Positions 8,501-17,112 of a stretch of DNA of 64,000 bases are shown piece by piece (positions within the stretch are counted from its first letter, which is position 1; each line of letters starts with the position of its first letter). The stretch is from positions 2,321,001 through 2,385,000 of the forward strand of contig NZ_CP051183.1 of assembly GCF_012295615.1 (NCBI RefSeq). Direction: 5' to 3'. This DNA is from Bermanella marisrubri (GTDB lineage: Bacteria; Pseudomonadota; Gammaproteobacteria; Pseudomonadales; Oceanobacteraceae). The notes beneath the pieces are model-generated. The model saw nothing but the letters and a program-made list of their open reading frames with translations, made no database searches and was not told where the DNA came from. Position numbers and translations under genes: made by a program.

Positions 8501-9739
8501 TTAATCATCTAGTTTATTAGCAAGATCAGAAAGACTCTTCGAACCGCTAGCAGAGGACTCTTGCGTTTGTTCCTCTTCCTGCTCTTGCATCAAGGCTTCT
8601 TGCTCAGCCTCTAGCTGTGCCATCATTTCTTCTTCACGAGCCGCCAGCAGTGCTTCTTCATCTTCATCAGCGCTCGAGCTTTCGCCAAACACCGATGGTC
8701 CTGCCTGATAGGCTTGATGGGTTGATTCGTTGCCCGTATCTTGCTCACGCCATGACTCTTCGATGGTCACAGGTTTAGATACATATTCTTCTATGTCTTT
8801 TTCTTCAAGCTTCTTTTCTTCACTGTTGATCAAGGCTTCTTGCTCGGCCAGCATACGTGCAATGGTTGCTTCGGCCATGGCTTCATCATCCATTTCATCC
8901 AAGGATACATCCGCTTCGTCATCCTCGTTGCTGCTTCGTTCTGCTTCAGAAGCATCTTCCAACGCCGCTAAAAGGTTTTCACCATCTTGTAAAGAATCGG
9001 TTTCTTCAACGCTATGGTTTTCTTCCTCTTCTTCTGGCTGCTTAAAGACAGAGTTTTCAACGCTCTCTACTAGGGCTTCCGCTGCGGCCAAGTCTTCTTG
9101 GGCGCTCTTCAAGTTTTCGCTGTCTTCTTGTTCTTCTTGCTGATAACTAAAGTCATAGTTACCTTCTTCAGTTTGCTTGTCTTCAAACTCCAGAGCATGA
9201 TTCGCATCAGCGATTTCTTGAATCTCTTCAAGCGTCGGCAACTGGTCGAGGGACTCTAAATTGAAATAATCCAAGAACATTTTGGTGGTTGCGTACATGG
9301 CTGGGCGACCTGGCACATCACGATGTCCTACTACTTGAATCCACTCACGTTCTTGCAGGGTTTTGGTAATATGAGAGCTAACCGCGACACCACGAACGTC
9401 TTCGATCTCACCACGTGTCACCGGTTGACGATAGGCAATAATAGACAGGGTTTCTAACAGGGCGCGACTGTAGCGCTGAGGTTTTTCTTCCCACAAGCGG
9501 CTAACCCAATTGGACAGATCTTGCTTCACTTGAAAGCGATAACCCGTCGCAACCTTTTTTAACTCATACCCTTTATGTTCGCATTTCTCATAAATGCGTT
9601 GCACGATAATTTCCAAGCGTTGTTTGCTTGGTGCTTCGTGTTCTTCAAACAGGGTTTGCATACGGTCGACACTTAACGTCTGACCGGAAGCCATCAATGC
9701 TGCTTCTACAATTTGTTCTAATAATGCGTCATTGATCAT
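8501..9739 (-). CDS. scpB: Condensin subunit ScpB with long acidic tail
   Basis: Subunit of the SMC-ScpAB condensin. The first ~185 residues are normal ScpB with two winged-helix domains: IVEAALMASGQTLSVDRMQ, RALLETLSIIAYRQPVTRGEIEDVRGV, and GRPAMYATTKMFLDYFNL. The tail from about 190 to 412 is dominated by Glu, Asp, Ser and Ala (EEEEENHSVEE, DEDEEALLAAREEEMMAQLE), predicted disordered or coiled. Typical ScpB is about 170-270 residues. The start overlaps the scpA stop by 4 bp, so the two are coupled. SMC itself is encoded at 25649-29146. Confidence 0.92.
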   Translation of the reverse strand: MINDALLEQIVEAALMASGQTLSVDRMQTLFEEHEAPSKQRLEIIVQRIYEKCEHKGYELKKVATGYRFQVKQDLSNWVSRLWEEKPQRYSRALLETLSIIAYRQPVTRGEIEDVRGVAVSSHITKTLQEREWIQVVGHRDVPGRPAMYATTKMFLDYFNLESLDQLPTLEEIQEIADANHALEFEDKQTEEGNYDFSYQQEEQEDSENLKSAQEDLAAAEALVESVENSVFKQPEEEEENHSVEETDSLQDGENLLAALEDASEAERSSNEDDEADVSLDEMDDEAMAEATIARMLAEQEALINSEEKKLEEKDIEEYVSKPVTIEESWREQDTGNESTHQAYQAGPSVFGESSSADEDEEALLAAREEEMMAQLEAEQEALMQEQEEEQTQESSASGSKSLSDLANKLDD

Positions 9740-10623
9740 GAGGATTTTGCCTTCACATGAATTGGACCAAAGGTTTCGTTTTGCACCAATTCAATTAGTT
9801 GTTCTTTTATTAATTCCAGCGTTGCCAAGAAGGTTACGACCACACCCGCTTTGCCCTCTTCCACGGTAAATAACCGAGTAAACGGAACAAAGTCACCTTG
9901 ATTTAGTTGATTAAGAATCTGACTCATTCGCTCACGAGTAGACAGTTTTTCTTTTGCCACTTCGTGTTCTGTGTACATATTGGCGCGGTGTAATACATCA
10001 CTGAATGCCAACATCAATTCATTAAAGTCTACGTCAGGGTGCGCTTTTTGTGCGTTGTATTCAGGCGGTTTGATTTCAACTTCGTAAGTATCACGACCCA
10101 TTCTCGGCAGCTCATCTAAGTCTTCCGCCGCTTGCTTAAAGCGCTCATAGTCTTGTAAACGACGAATCAACTCTGCCCTTGGATCTTCTTCCTCTTCTTC
10201 TACTTCTTTTGGTCTTGGTAAAAGAATACGACTTTTAATTTCCGCGAGCATGGCGGCCATGACCAAATATTCTGCAGCCAACTCAAGCTGTATCACTTTC
10301 ATTAGTTCGACGTACTGCATGTATTGCTTGGTGATTTCAAACACATCAATCTCAAGTACATCGAGATTTTGTTTTCGAATCAAATAAAGGAGTAAATCGA
10401 GAGGTCCTTCGAATTGCTCCAGAATCACTTCCAGAGCATCCGGTGGAATATACAAATCAAGCGGCAGCTGAGTCATGGCTTCACCATGAATCAAAGCAAA
10501 CGGCATTTCTTGCTGGCCTTTATGTTCAGCCTGCTCCTGTTGAGCTTCTTCTACATTCGCTTGCGCGTCTTGTGTAGATTCGGCCTCAGTTTGCTTATTA
10601 TTATTCTCAGCTTGCTCTGCCAT
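9736..10623 (-). CDS. scpA: Condensin kleisin subunit ScpA
   Basis: Kleisin that bridges SMC heads in chromosome segregation. After a ~60-residue Gln/Glu-rich leader comes the conserved N-terminal SMC-neck-binding region (LEQFEGPLDLLLYLIRKQNL, then YLVMAAMLAEIKSRILLPRP). The C-terminal winged helix (VVTFLATLELIKEQLIELVQ) binds the SMC head. 295 residues, near the family norm. It sits 8 bp after trpS and overlaps scpB by 4 bp, forming a trpS-scpA-scpB transcription unit. Confidence 0.92.
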   Translation of the reverse strand: MAEQAENNNKQTEAESTQDAQANVEEAQQEQAEHKGQQEMPFALIHGEAMTQLPLDLYIPPDALEVILEQFEGPLDLLLYLIRKQNLDVLEIDVFEITKQYMQYVELMKVIQLELAAEYLVMAAMLAEIKSRILLPRPKEVEEEEEDPRAELIRRLQDYERFKQAAEDLDELPRMGRDTYEVEIKPPEYNAQKAHPDVDFNELMLAFSDVLHRANMYTEHEVAKEKLSTRERMSQILNQLNQGDFVPFTRLFTVEEGKAGVVVTFLATLELIKEQLIELVQNETFGPIHVKAKSS

Positions 10624-10631
10624 ATTGACCC

Positions 10632-11846
10632 TTAGCGGTAAGACAAGCCCATTACATGACGAACGTCTTCCATGGTATCGCGAGCCGCATCACGGGCTTT
10701 TTCGCTACCTTCCTGAATCACGGTTTTCACCAAATCAGGATTGTTTTCGAAGTGCTCTGCTCGCTCTTGAATTGGAATCAGTTCCGCCTTGATGGCGTCA
10801 GTAACAGGGCCTTTACACTCGATACAACCAATGCCCGCATTACGGCACCCTTTTTGTACCCAGTCTTTCACTTCATCATTACTGTAAACCTCGTGCAACT
10901 GCCAAACCGGACAGTTTTCAGGCTCACCTGGATCATCACGACGCACACGAGCTGGGTCGGTACGCATGGTGCGAATCTTTTTCTCTACGTCATCTGGATG
11001 CTCACGCAAACTGATGGTATTGCCATAGGACTTGGACATTTTTTGGCCATCCAAACCTGGCATTTTCGATTCTGGTGTAAGCAGCGCTTGAGGCTCAGGC
11101 AGGATGACTTTACCGCCGCCTTCTAAATAACCCATCAAGCGTTCTTTATCCCCTAGTGTAATATTTTGCTGCTCTTTCAAAAGCGCTTGAGCAGTCGCCA
11201 ATGCTTCGCCATCACCTTCTTCTGTGTAGCGTTTACGCAAGTTGGTATACAACTTAGCCGCTTTTTTGCCCATTTTCTTAACCGCTGCCTGCGCGTTTTC
11301 TTCAAAGCCTGGCTCTCGACCAAATTTGTAGTTAAAACGACGGGCAATCTCACGGGTAATTTCAACATGAGATACTTGGTCAGCACCTACAGGTACGTGA
11401 CCCGCTCGATACAATAGAATGTCTGCACTTTGCAGTAGCGGGTAACCTAAGAAACCATAGGTGGCTAAATCTTTATCTTTTAGCTTCTCTTGCTGATCTT
11501 TATAGGTGGGGACACGCTCTAACCAACCAAGCGGCGTGATCATCGATAATAATAGGTGCAGCTCAGCATGTTCTGGGACTTTGCTTTGCAAAAACAACGT
11601 GGCGCTACCTGGGTTCACCCCTGCCGCTAGCCAGTCGATAACCATATCCCACACGCTTTGCTCGATGACAGATGGATCGTCATAGGTGGTGGTCAAAGCA
11701 TGCCAGTCGGCAACAAAGAAGAAGCACTCATATTCGTGCTGCAATTTAACCCAATTTTTGAGCACACCATGATAGTGGCCTAAATGTAGTTTACCTGTGG
11801 GGCGCATGCCTGATAGCACGCGCTGGGAAGAGTCTACCGAGCTCAC
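10632..11846 (-). CDS. trpS: Tryptophanyl-tRNA synthetase
   Basis: Class I synthetase charging tRNA-Trp. The HIGH motif is HLGH (21-24, within PTGKLHLGHYHG) and the KMSKS loop is in GQKMSKSYGN (about 268). 404 residues, longer than the ~334-residue E. coli enzyme but similar to the longer form found in pseudomonads, with an insertion around residues 190-235 (KKAAKLYTNLRKRYTEEGDG). The start is a GTG at 11846 with an AGGAGAGAG ribosome site. It precedes scpA by 8 bp. Confidence 0.93.
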   Translation of the reverse strand: MSSVDSSQRVLSGMRPTGKLHLGHYHGVLKNWVKLQHEYECFFFVADWHALTTTYDDPSVIEQSVWDMVIDWLAAGVNPGSATLFLQSKVPEHAELHLLLSMITPLGWLERVPTYKDQQEKLKDKDLATYGFLGYPLLQSADILLYRAGHVPVGADQVSHVEITREIARRFNYKFGREPGFEENAQAAVKKMGKKAAKLYTNLRKRYTEEGDGEALATAQALLKEQQNITLGDKERLMGYLEGGGKVILPEPQALLTPESKMPGLDGQKMSKSYGNTISLREHPDDVEKKIRTMRTDPARVRRDDPGEPENCPVWQLHEVYSNDEVKDWVQKGCRNAGIGCIECKGPVTDAIKAELIPIQERAEHFENNPDLVKTVIQEGSEKARDAARDTMEDVRHVMGLSYR

Positions 11847-11911
11847 GCTCTCTCCTAATACAGCTTATGAAAGTTTGTAAAATGACAAAGCGGTGAGTTT
11901 ACCAAGAATTG

Positions 11912-11942
11912 GCAGGAAAAACATAGTGCTTGTTCTTCCTGC
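11912..11942 (-). terminator. Hairpin between yciO and trpS
   Basis: GCAGGAA and TTCCTGC (11912-11918 / 11936-11942) pair, with three more pairs after one mismatch. It lies 11 nt downstream of the yciO stop and 65 nt before the trpS start. There is no strong U-tract; it could terminate yciO or attenuate entry into trpS. Confidence 0.4.
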
Positions 11943-11953
11943 TGAAGGTAGGT

Positions 11954-12577
11954 CTAGACCTCAAGCTCAGGCAGCTGGCCAACCCCCTGACGGGTAATGC
12001 TGTATTCATCCCCTGTCATATCAACGACAGTAGTGGCCTCAAAGCCACAGTATCCGCCATCAACCACTAAATCCACCGCATGCTCAAGCATTTGGCGAAT
12101 ATCATAAGGGTCGGACAAAGGCATTGTGTCCCCCGGCATAATCAGAGAGGTGGTCATTAGTGGTTCGCCTAATTCTTCCATAATGGCACAAGCAATAGCG
12201 TTGTCTGGGACTCGAATGCCGATTTGCTTACGCTTCGGGTGCATCAACCGACGTGGCACCTCGCGAGTGCCATCCAAAATAAAAGTAAAAGCCCCGGGGG
12301 TATGGTTTTTTAGTAGTCGGTACGCAGTATTGTCCACTTTGGCATAGGTGCTGATTTCAGTGAGGTCTCGGCACATTAGGGTGAAGTTGTGCTTGTCATC
12401 CAATTTACGAATGCGCTTCACGCGCTCCAATGCCTGCTTGTCTTGAATGTGGCATGCTAAGGCATAAGCACAATCGGTCGGAATAACCGCAAGACCACCT
12501 TGCTTTAAGATATCCGCCGCCTGCTTTACCAGACGCGGTTGAGGCGTTTCGGGGTGAATCTGAAAAAACTGACTCAT
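11954..12577 (-). CDS. yciO: YciO/Sua5 family (threonylcarbamoyl-AMP synthase-like)
   Basis: 207 residues with the YrdC-like fold of the TsaC/Sua5/YciO family, which makes or resembles threonylcarbamoyl-AMP for tRNA t6A. Family marks: GLAVIPTDCAYALAC near residue 29, VKRIRKLDDKHNFTLMCRDL near 73, GAFTFILDGTREVPRRLMHP near 95, IGIRVPDN near 118. Length and the clustering with RNase AM point to YciO rather than TsaC, whose role in t6A is weaker or unproved. It is on the same strand as the surrounding cluster. Confidence 0.85.
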   Translation of the reverse strand: MSQFFQIHPETPQPRLVKQAADILKQGGLAVIPTDCAYALACHIQDKQALERVKRIRKLDDKHNFTLMCRDLTEISTYAKVDNTAYRLLKNHTPGAFTFILDGTREVPRRLMHPKRKQIGIRVPDNAIACAIMEELGEPLMTTSLIMPGDTMPLSDPYDIRQMLEHAVDLVVDGGYCGFEATTVVDMTGDEYSITRQGVGQLPELEV

Positions 12578-12663
12578 TTAGCGTCCTTTACTTATATCTT
12601 TCATTGTGTTCAGCGTGAATGCAGTCGCTACTGAACACTGTTAAGTGTAGCAGCCGCTGGCTA

Positions 12664-13506
12664 CTAATCAGCGTACCAATCATGCCATACAGGTGTCACG
12701 GATTTGGGCATAGGGGGAAATTTACCCAGTTCACTCCATGGTCTAGGGCCATGGAAATCACTGCCTTGGCTACCTAATAAACCAAACTCATCGCAATATT
12801 GAGCCATGCGCTGCGCAAAGCTGGATTCCATGCCACCCGTGGTTACTTCCACAGCGCCTCCTCCGGCTTCTTTAAAGGCATTTAATAGCAATCGTAGCTT
12901 GGTTCGCGTTAACTTGTATTTATCTGGATGGGCCAACACGGCTGTCCCCCCAGCATCAACGATCCACTGCACAGCCTCACTCATTTCAGGCCACAGGGTT
13001 TTGACATCTCCCGACTTTCCGGCGCCAAGGTAGCGCTTAAACGCCGCTGCCATGTTGTTGACTTTGCCCATATCAATGAGGGCTTGAGCAAAATGGGGGC
13101 GTCCTATTTGTGCACCATTCGCAACTTTTTGCGCCGCTTCCCAAATACCTTCAGCACCCTGCTTTTCTAATTTTTTTGCAATGGTTTTAGCGCGCTCTAA
13201 ACGACAATTTTCTTGACGCTCAATGGCCGCTAACATGGCTGGGTGTTCTGCATCAAAATTTAGTCCAACGACATGAATGCCCATGCCATTCCACACAGTG
13301 GAGATTTCAATACCATGAATAATTTCAAGTCCAAGGGGCTTTGCAGCTTGCTTGGCTTCTTGCAAACCGTTGATTGTATCGTGATCCGTTAGAGCAAGAT
13401 GCGTGACGCCCTGCTCATAAGCACGATTGACCAAATCGGTGGGACTTAATTGGCCATCGCTACGTAAGCTATGGCAGTGAAGATCAAATAACATAGGCGT
13501 CCCCAT
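12664..13506 (-). CDS. rnm: PHP-domain RNase AM (YciV/TrpH)
   Basis: 280-residue PHP-domain phosphoesterase, known in E. coli as a 5'-3' exonuclease that matures rRNA 5' ends. Metal-binding motifs: DLHCHSLRSDGQ near residue 8, LALTDHDTINGL near 37, AHPDKYKLTR near 191, and GSDFHGP near 247. The ATG at 13506 overlaps the upstream stop codon by one base; a second ATG four codons in (MLFDLHCHS) is the common family start, so either may be used. It is clustered with yciO and trpS as in many gammaproteobacteria. Confidence 0.85.
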   Translation of the reverse strand: MGTPMLFDLHCHSLRSDGQLSPTDLVNRAYEQGVTHLALTDHDTINGLQEAKQAAKPLGLEIIHGIEISTVWNGMGIHVVGLNFDAEHPAMLAAIERQENCRLERAKTIAKKLEKQGAEGIWEAAQKVANGAQIGRPHFAQALIDMGKVNNMAAAFKRYLGAGKSGDVKTLWPEMSEAVQWIVDAGGTAVLAHPDKYKLTRTKLRLLLNAFKEAGGGAVEVTTGGMESSFAQRMAQYCDEFGLLGSQGSDFHGPRPWSELGKFPPMPKSVTPVWHDWYAD

Positions 13507-14282
13507 TAGGGTTCCACCATCACATCTTCAAAGCTGAGTCCTGTCAGTTTCTTAATGCTGCGGAACAAGTAGTACAAAGCGGCCATCAATACGATAGTGG
13601 CAGGAATGGCTATGACCGGAAAACTCAATGCCGTCATTTTGCCCAATTCTTCATTGAAAGCAGCCGTTCCAGAAGGGCTGACGACAATCCATTTGGCAAG
13701 AACATAGTTTAAGAAAGACGATAAAAAGAAGGACGCTGCCACTAGATAAGAGGCAATTTTCAAACTCTCATCAAATTCCGGCCGGTTATGGCGCTCTTCT
13801 AAGGCCAATTCGATTTTGTCTACCTTCAATATCTTATCGTTGTACAAAAAGGTTTTAACTAAGGGAAAACGGGTCTTCATTGAAAGCACGGTAACCAGCC
13901 CCAAAATGCCCGGTATTGCAGCTTCTTTGATGGCTATGTATTTAGCATCCAGCTCTAACAAAGCGATGCCACCAGTCAGGCAGATACTGAACACACCCAA
14001 TACCGAGAATACATTCACTTTATGGATGCGACCAAAATCCTTCACACCGTAAATAATGGGAAATGCCAAAGCGATAATAATGGCCAACTTTATACCGTGC
14101 GCATCGTAGACAGCGGCCATATGACTGCCAAATTTAGCGTCTAACTCCACCAGTTTTTCTGCAATCCACGGGTTTTCGCTGCCTTTCATTAAGATGAAGG
14201 TAGGAATAACGATGTTGAGCAATATATTGGCTAACATACTTTCTTTTTTAGGTTTTTCGCCAGCCTGAGTCATTTCTGTCAT
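13506..14282 (-). CDS. Multi-pass membrane protein, VC0807/septation-protein-like
   Basis: 258 residues with about six membrane helices (e.g. ILLNIVIPTFILMKG near 19, IIIALAFPIIYGVKDFG near 68, VFSVLGVFSICLTGGIALLE near 91). It occupies the place that yciB/ispZ (intracellular septation protein A) takes in related clusters and shares the same hydrophobic pattern, but it is longer than the ~180-residue IspZ and I do not see a clear sequence match. It may be a VC0807-type family member. The stop overlaps the RNase AM start by one base, suggesting coupled translation. Confidence 0.6.
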   Translation of the reverse strand: MTEMTQAGEKPKKESMLANILLNIVIPTFILMKGSENPWIAEKLVELDAKFGSHMAAVYDAHGIKLAIIIALAFPIIYGVKDFGRIHKVNVFSVLGVFSICLTGGIALLELDAKYIAIKEAAIPGILGLVTVLSMKTRFPLVKTFLYNDKILKVDKIELALEERHNRPEFDESLKIASYLVAASFFLSSFLNYVLAKWIVVSPSGTAAFNEELGKMTALSFPVIAIPATIVLMAALYYLFRSIKKLTGLSFEDVMVEP

Positions 14283-14469
14283 TGAAGTCTTCTACTGCAA
14301 ATCATTTATTTGAAATCTATTCTACGGCGGTGCTCTAATCGCAGCAAGCGCGGAATCTACGCTAACACCTTGATTAAGTGGCATAAAGCTGCTTCAAGCC
14401 GCTTTATAGTTGCTAAACCTGCTGCTACTATTGGGCGACAATAAAAGAGTAATAAGTAAGGTCATGTTT

Positions 14470-14769
14470 ATGCTGTACGCCATTATCAGCGAAGATGTTC
14501 AAAACAGCCTAGAAAAACGTAAAGGTGCCCGCCCTGATCACCTTGCTCGTCTCGAGACCCTGAAGCAAGAAGGTCGTCTTATTTTAGCGGGACCTCACCC
14601 TTTAGCCGATACGGAGGACGCCCCTGAGGCTGGCTTCTCTGGCTCATTGGTGGTGGCAGAGTTTGATAGTTTGGACGCTGCCAAATCATGGGCAGATGCT
14701 GACCCTTATGTTGCCGCTGGGGTTTACGCTAAAGTAACCGTGAAGCCGTTCAAGAAAGTTTTGCCTTAA
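14470..14769 (+). CDS. yciI: YciI family protein
   Basis: 99 residues, ferredoxin-like YCII fold. The start is placed at the ATG at 14470 ([17 protein letters not shown]), which matches the family N-terminus; a second ATG lies two codons earlier and a TAAGG ribosome site fits 14470. The active-site-like His lies in [20 protein letters not shown], followed by [10 protein letters not shown]. The function in E. coli is unknown. It is divergent from the RNase AM/membrane-protein pair, matching the conserved neighbourhood. Confidence 0.85.
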   Translation: MLYAIISEDVQNSLEKRKGARPDHLARLETLKQEGRLILAGPHPLADTEDAPEAGFSGSLVVAEFDSLDAAKSWADADPYVAAGVYAKVTVKPFKKVLP

Positions 14770-14790
14770 GGCGCTAAGCTTATAACCTAC

Positions 14791-15486
14791 ATGTTTGGAA
14801 AGAACTTTAAAAATAGGATTATCACAGTGAAACGACTATCTGCACTTGTACTTAGTTTTCTAATGGTCGCGCCAGCTTTGGCGGAAAAACGTTACATCAG
14901 TGACGAACTATGGATTAACCTGCGCACAGGTCCAAGCAACGAATTTCGCATCATCAAGACACTGAAAAGTGGCAGCCACTTGCAGTTCATTGAAGAATCT
15001 GAAGATGGCAAGTTTACAAAAGTGACCACGGACCAGGGATTAGAAGGTTGGGTACCGACTCGCTTCCTTCAGGATAAGCCAATTGCATTTGAAAAACTCA
15101 TTTTGACTCAACGTGAACTAGATAAGTTAAAAGCGGACTACAACGAGCTAAAATCTCAGCACTCCGAACTGAAGAAAGAACTGTCTCAAACCAAACAAGC
15201 ACAGTCTGAAACCACTGAAGAGAAACAAGCTCAAGCGAAAGAACTAGAGCACATCAAAAAAGTAAGTGCCAATGCCATCAATTTGGATAAGAAAAACCAA
15301 GAGCTGGCAAAAGCGAGTGAAGAATTAAAAATCAAAGTGGATACATTGAAAGCAGAAAACGAGCGCTTACAAGGCAGTAAGGATTTGAACTACATCCTGA
15401 TCGGCGGAGGCTTGATTCTATTAGGAATTATTCTTGGCCTAGTGTTGCCTAAAATGTCTGGCCGTAAAGGCGATGGTTGGGCATAA
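14791..15486 (+). CDS. SH3-domain envelope protein, TIGR04211 (YgiM-like)
   Basis: 231 residues. An N-terminal signal sequence ([18 protein letters not shown]) is followed by a bacterial SH3 domain (about 34-92; [28 protein letters not shown]), a coiled coil (about 100-195, rich in Lys, Glu, Gln) and a C-terminal membrane helix ([20 protein letters not shown]). This is the layout of YgiM. The SH3 part lies in the periplasm and may touch peptidoglycan. A GTG at 14827 directly before KRLS would give a more typical signal peptide than the ATG at 14791, so the start is uncertain. Confidence 0.8.
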   Translation: MFGKNFKNRIITVKRLSALVLSFLMVAPALAEKRYISDELWINLRTGPSNEFRIIKTLKSGSHLQFIEESEDGKFTKVTTDQGLEGWVPTRFLQDKPIAFEKLILTQRELDKLKADYNELKSQHSELKKELSQTKQAQSETTEEKQAQAKELEHIKKVSANAINLDKKNQELAKASEELKIKVDTLKAENERLQGSKDLNYILIGGGLILLGIILGLVLPKMSGRKGDGWA

Positions 15487-15524
15487 CGCTCAACCCTTCC
15501 ACTCTCATTAGGAATGATACAAAA

Positions 15525-16136
15525 ATGCGTTTGATACTAGCTTTTTTACTTTCAATGTTTAGTTTTGCTGTGATGGCCGAGTCACAAAGCGAGCCGTCTG
15601 CAGAGCAAGCAGACGTAGCGACACCTTACGTCACAATGAAAACCAATATGGGCGACATTATTCTGGAACTCAACCCTGCCAAAGCACCCATAAGTGTGGC
15701 TAACTTTTTAGAGTATGCGCAAAACGGTTATTACGATGGCACCTTATTCCACCGAGTAATTCCAGACTTTATGATTCAAGCCGGAGGGTTCTTTACTCCA
15801 TCTATGATTCGTAAAGCCACCAATGAGCCCATTAAAAACGAAGCGGATAATGGCCTGTTTAATAATCGTGGCACCATCGCAATGGCTCGCACTGCGGCTG
15901 TTGATAGCGCCACCAGTCAGTTCTTTATTAACGTAAAAAACAATCACTTCCTCAATCATGGATTCCGTGATTTTGGTTATGCCGTGTTCGGAAAGGTGAT
16001 TTCAGGCATAGAAGTGGTCGATGCTATCAGTACCGTCGAAACGACGCGTAAGAGTGGCCACCAGAACGTTCCAGTAGAACCTGTCGCTATTGAAAGTGTT
16101 ACCGTCAGCTACGACAAGCCTGTCGCGACGAACTAA
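15525..16136 (+). CDS. Periplasmic cyclophilin-type peptidyl-prolyl isomerase
   Basis: 203 residues. The start is placed at the ATG at 15525 because it gives a signal peptide ([20 protein letters not shown]) and has a TAGGA ribosome site; an upstream in-frame start at 15477 overlaps the previous gene. The cyclophilin core is intact: [15 protein letters not shown] (catalytic Arg), [41 protein letters not shown]. PpiA-like, acting on proline bonds in envelope proteins. The end overlaps the convergent AEC gene by 4 bp. Confidence 0.9.
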   Translation: MRLILAFLLSMFSFAVMAESQSEPSAEQADVATPYVTMKTNMGDIILELNPAKAPISVANFLEYAQNGYYDGTLFHRVIPDFMIQAGGFFTPSMIRKATNEPIKNEADNGLFNNRGTIAMARTAAVDSATSQFFINVKNNHFLNHGFRDFGYAVFGKVISGIEVVDAISTVETTRKSGHQNVPVEPVAIESVTVSYDKPVATN

Positions 16137-17023
16137 GCGTTTGAAGCCAATAGTAGTGCCAATGCCGTTGGCACTACTACCATAGATAGCAAAGTCGAAA
16201 TCATCACCATACTCGCCACCGTATCTGCATCTCTTTTTGCTTGCAGTGCAAATAGATAATTAAAAATAGCCACCGGCATCAAGCCTTGAATAATCACGAT
16301 GCTTGCTTGCAACCCATGAAGATCCAATAACCACACCACAAACATCGCGACAGAACCGCCGATAACAAAACGCATGGTTGAATAAAACAAACCAAGCTTC
16401 CAGCTTTTAACCTGAATGCCTGCCAGTGATACACCAAGAGTGATTAACATCAGCGGTATGGTCATATCACCAATTAGTGTCACTGTGTTTTCTAGCCAAT
16501 TGGGCAATGATAACTGGAAGAAAATCAGACCCACAGCAACTGCAATTGCCCATAAAATCGGATTTTTCAAAAAGTCCTGCCAATCTAAGCTGCGCCCACT
16601 ACTCAAAGAAACTCCTAGCGAAAAGTGTGCAATGCTATTGATAATGAAATACGCCACAGCCAGTGCAAGGCCCGTTTCACCAAATGCAAACAAGCAAACC
16701 GGTAGGCCCATGTTACCGACATTGGCAAAACTCAAACTGACCAAGTAGTCCTTAGTATCGTGACCGAATAAACGAATCAGAGCGTAACTGAGACTAAGCA
16801 CGCACAACAGCACCAAGGCAGCTGCCATAGCCATATTCATTAATGCAGACATGGACAACTCTACACTCGCCATAGTGCTAATAACCAAACAGGGGGCAGC
16901 AATATTAAAAACCAAACGCGAAATGAAATCCGACGGGAAGGGGTTGCCTGACCGCACCCACATAAAGCCAATAGCAGCACATATCCATACTGGGGCGACA
17001 ACCTGAAAAATGGTTAAAAACAT
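16133..17023 (-). CDS. AEC family transporter
   Basis: 296 residues with about ten hydrophobic helices, the auxin efflux carrier (AEC) family, which includes bacterial malonate/malate and other organic acid carriers. Typical stretches are [13 protein letters not shown] near 39, [21 protein letters not shown] near 105 and [16 protein letters not shown] near 190. The substrate cannot be assigned. Single gene, convergent with the isomerase. Confidence 0.82.
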   Translation of the reverse strand: MFLTIFQVVAPVWICAAIGFMWVRSGNPFPSDFISRLVFNIAAPCLVISTMASVELSMSALMNMAMAAALVLLCVLSLSYALIRLFGHDTKDYLVSLSFANVGNMGLPVCLFAFGETGLALAVAYFIINSIAHFSLGVSLSSGRSLDWQDFLKNPILWAIAVAVGLIFFQLSLPNWLENTVTLIGDMTIPLMLITLGVSLAGIQVKSWKLGLFYSTMRFVIGGSVAMFVVWLLDLHGLQASIVIIQGLMPVAIFNYLFALQAKRDADTVASMVMISTLLSMVVVPTALALLLASNA

Positions 17024-17112
17024 TCAAACTCACTATGTTAAAATCAAATACTCAAAGCACAGCGCAATACAAGCTTTACTGACACACATTACAGAAAGGT
17101 GCTTCAAGCTGC

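Noticed and set aside
8730-9143. Long Ser-rich plus-strand open frame opposite scpB
   Set aside because: It is the antisense shadow of the Glu/Asp-rich tail codons (GAA/GAG read as Ser/Phe); no ribosome site or family pattern.
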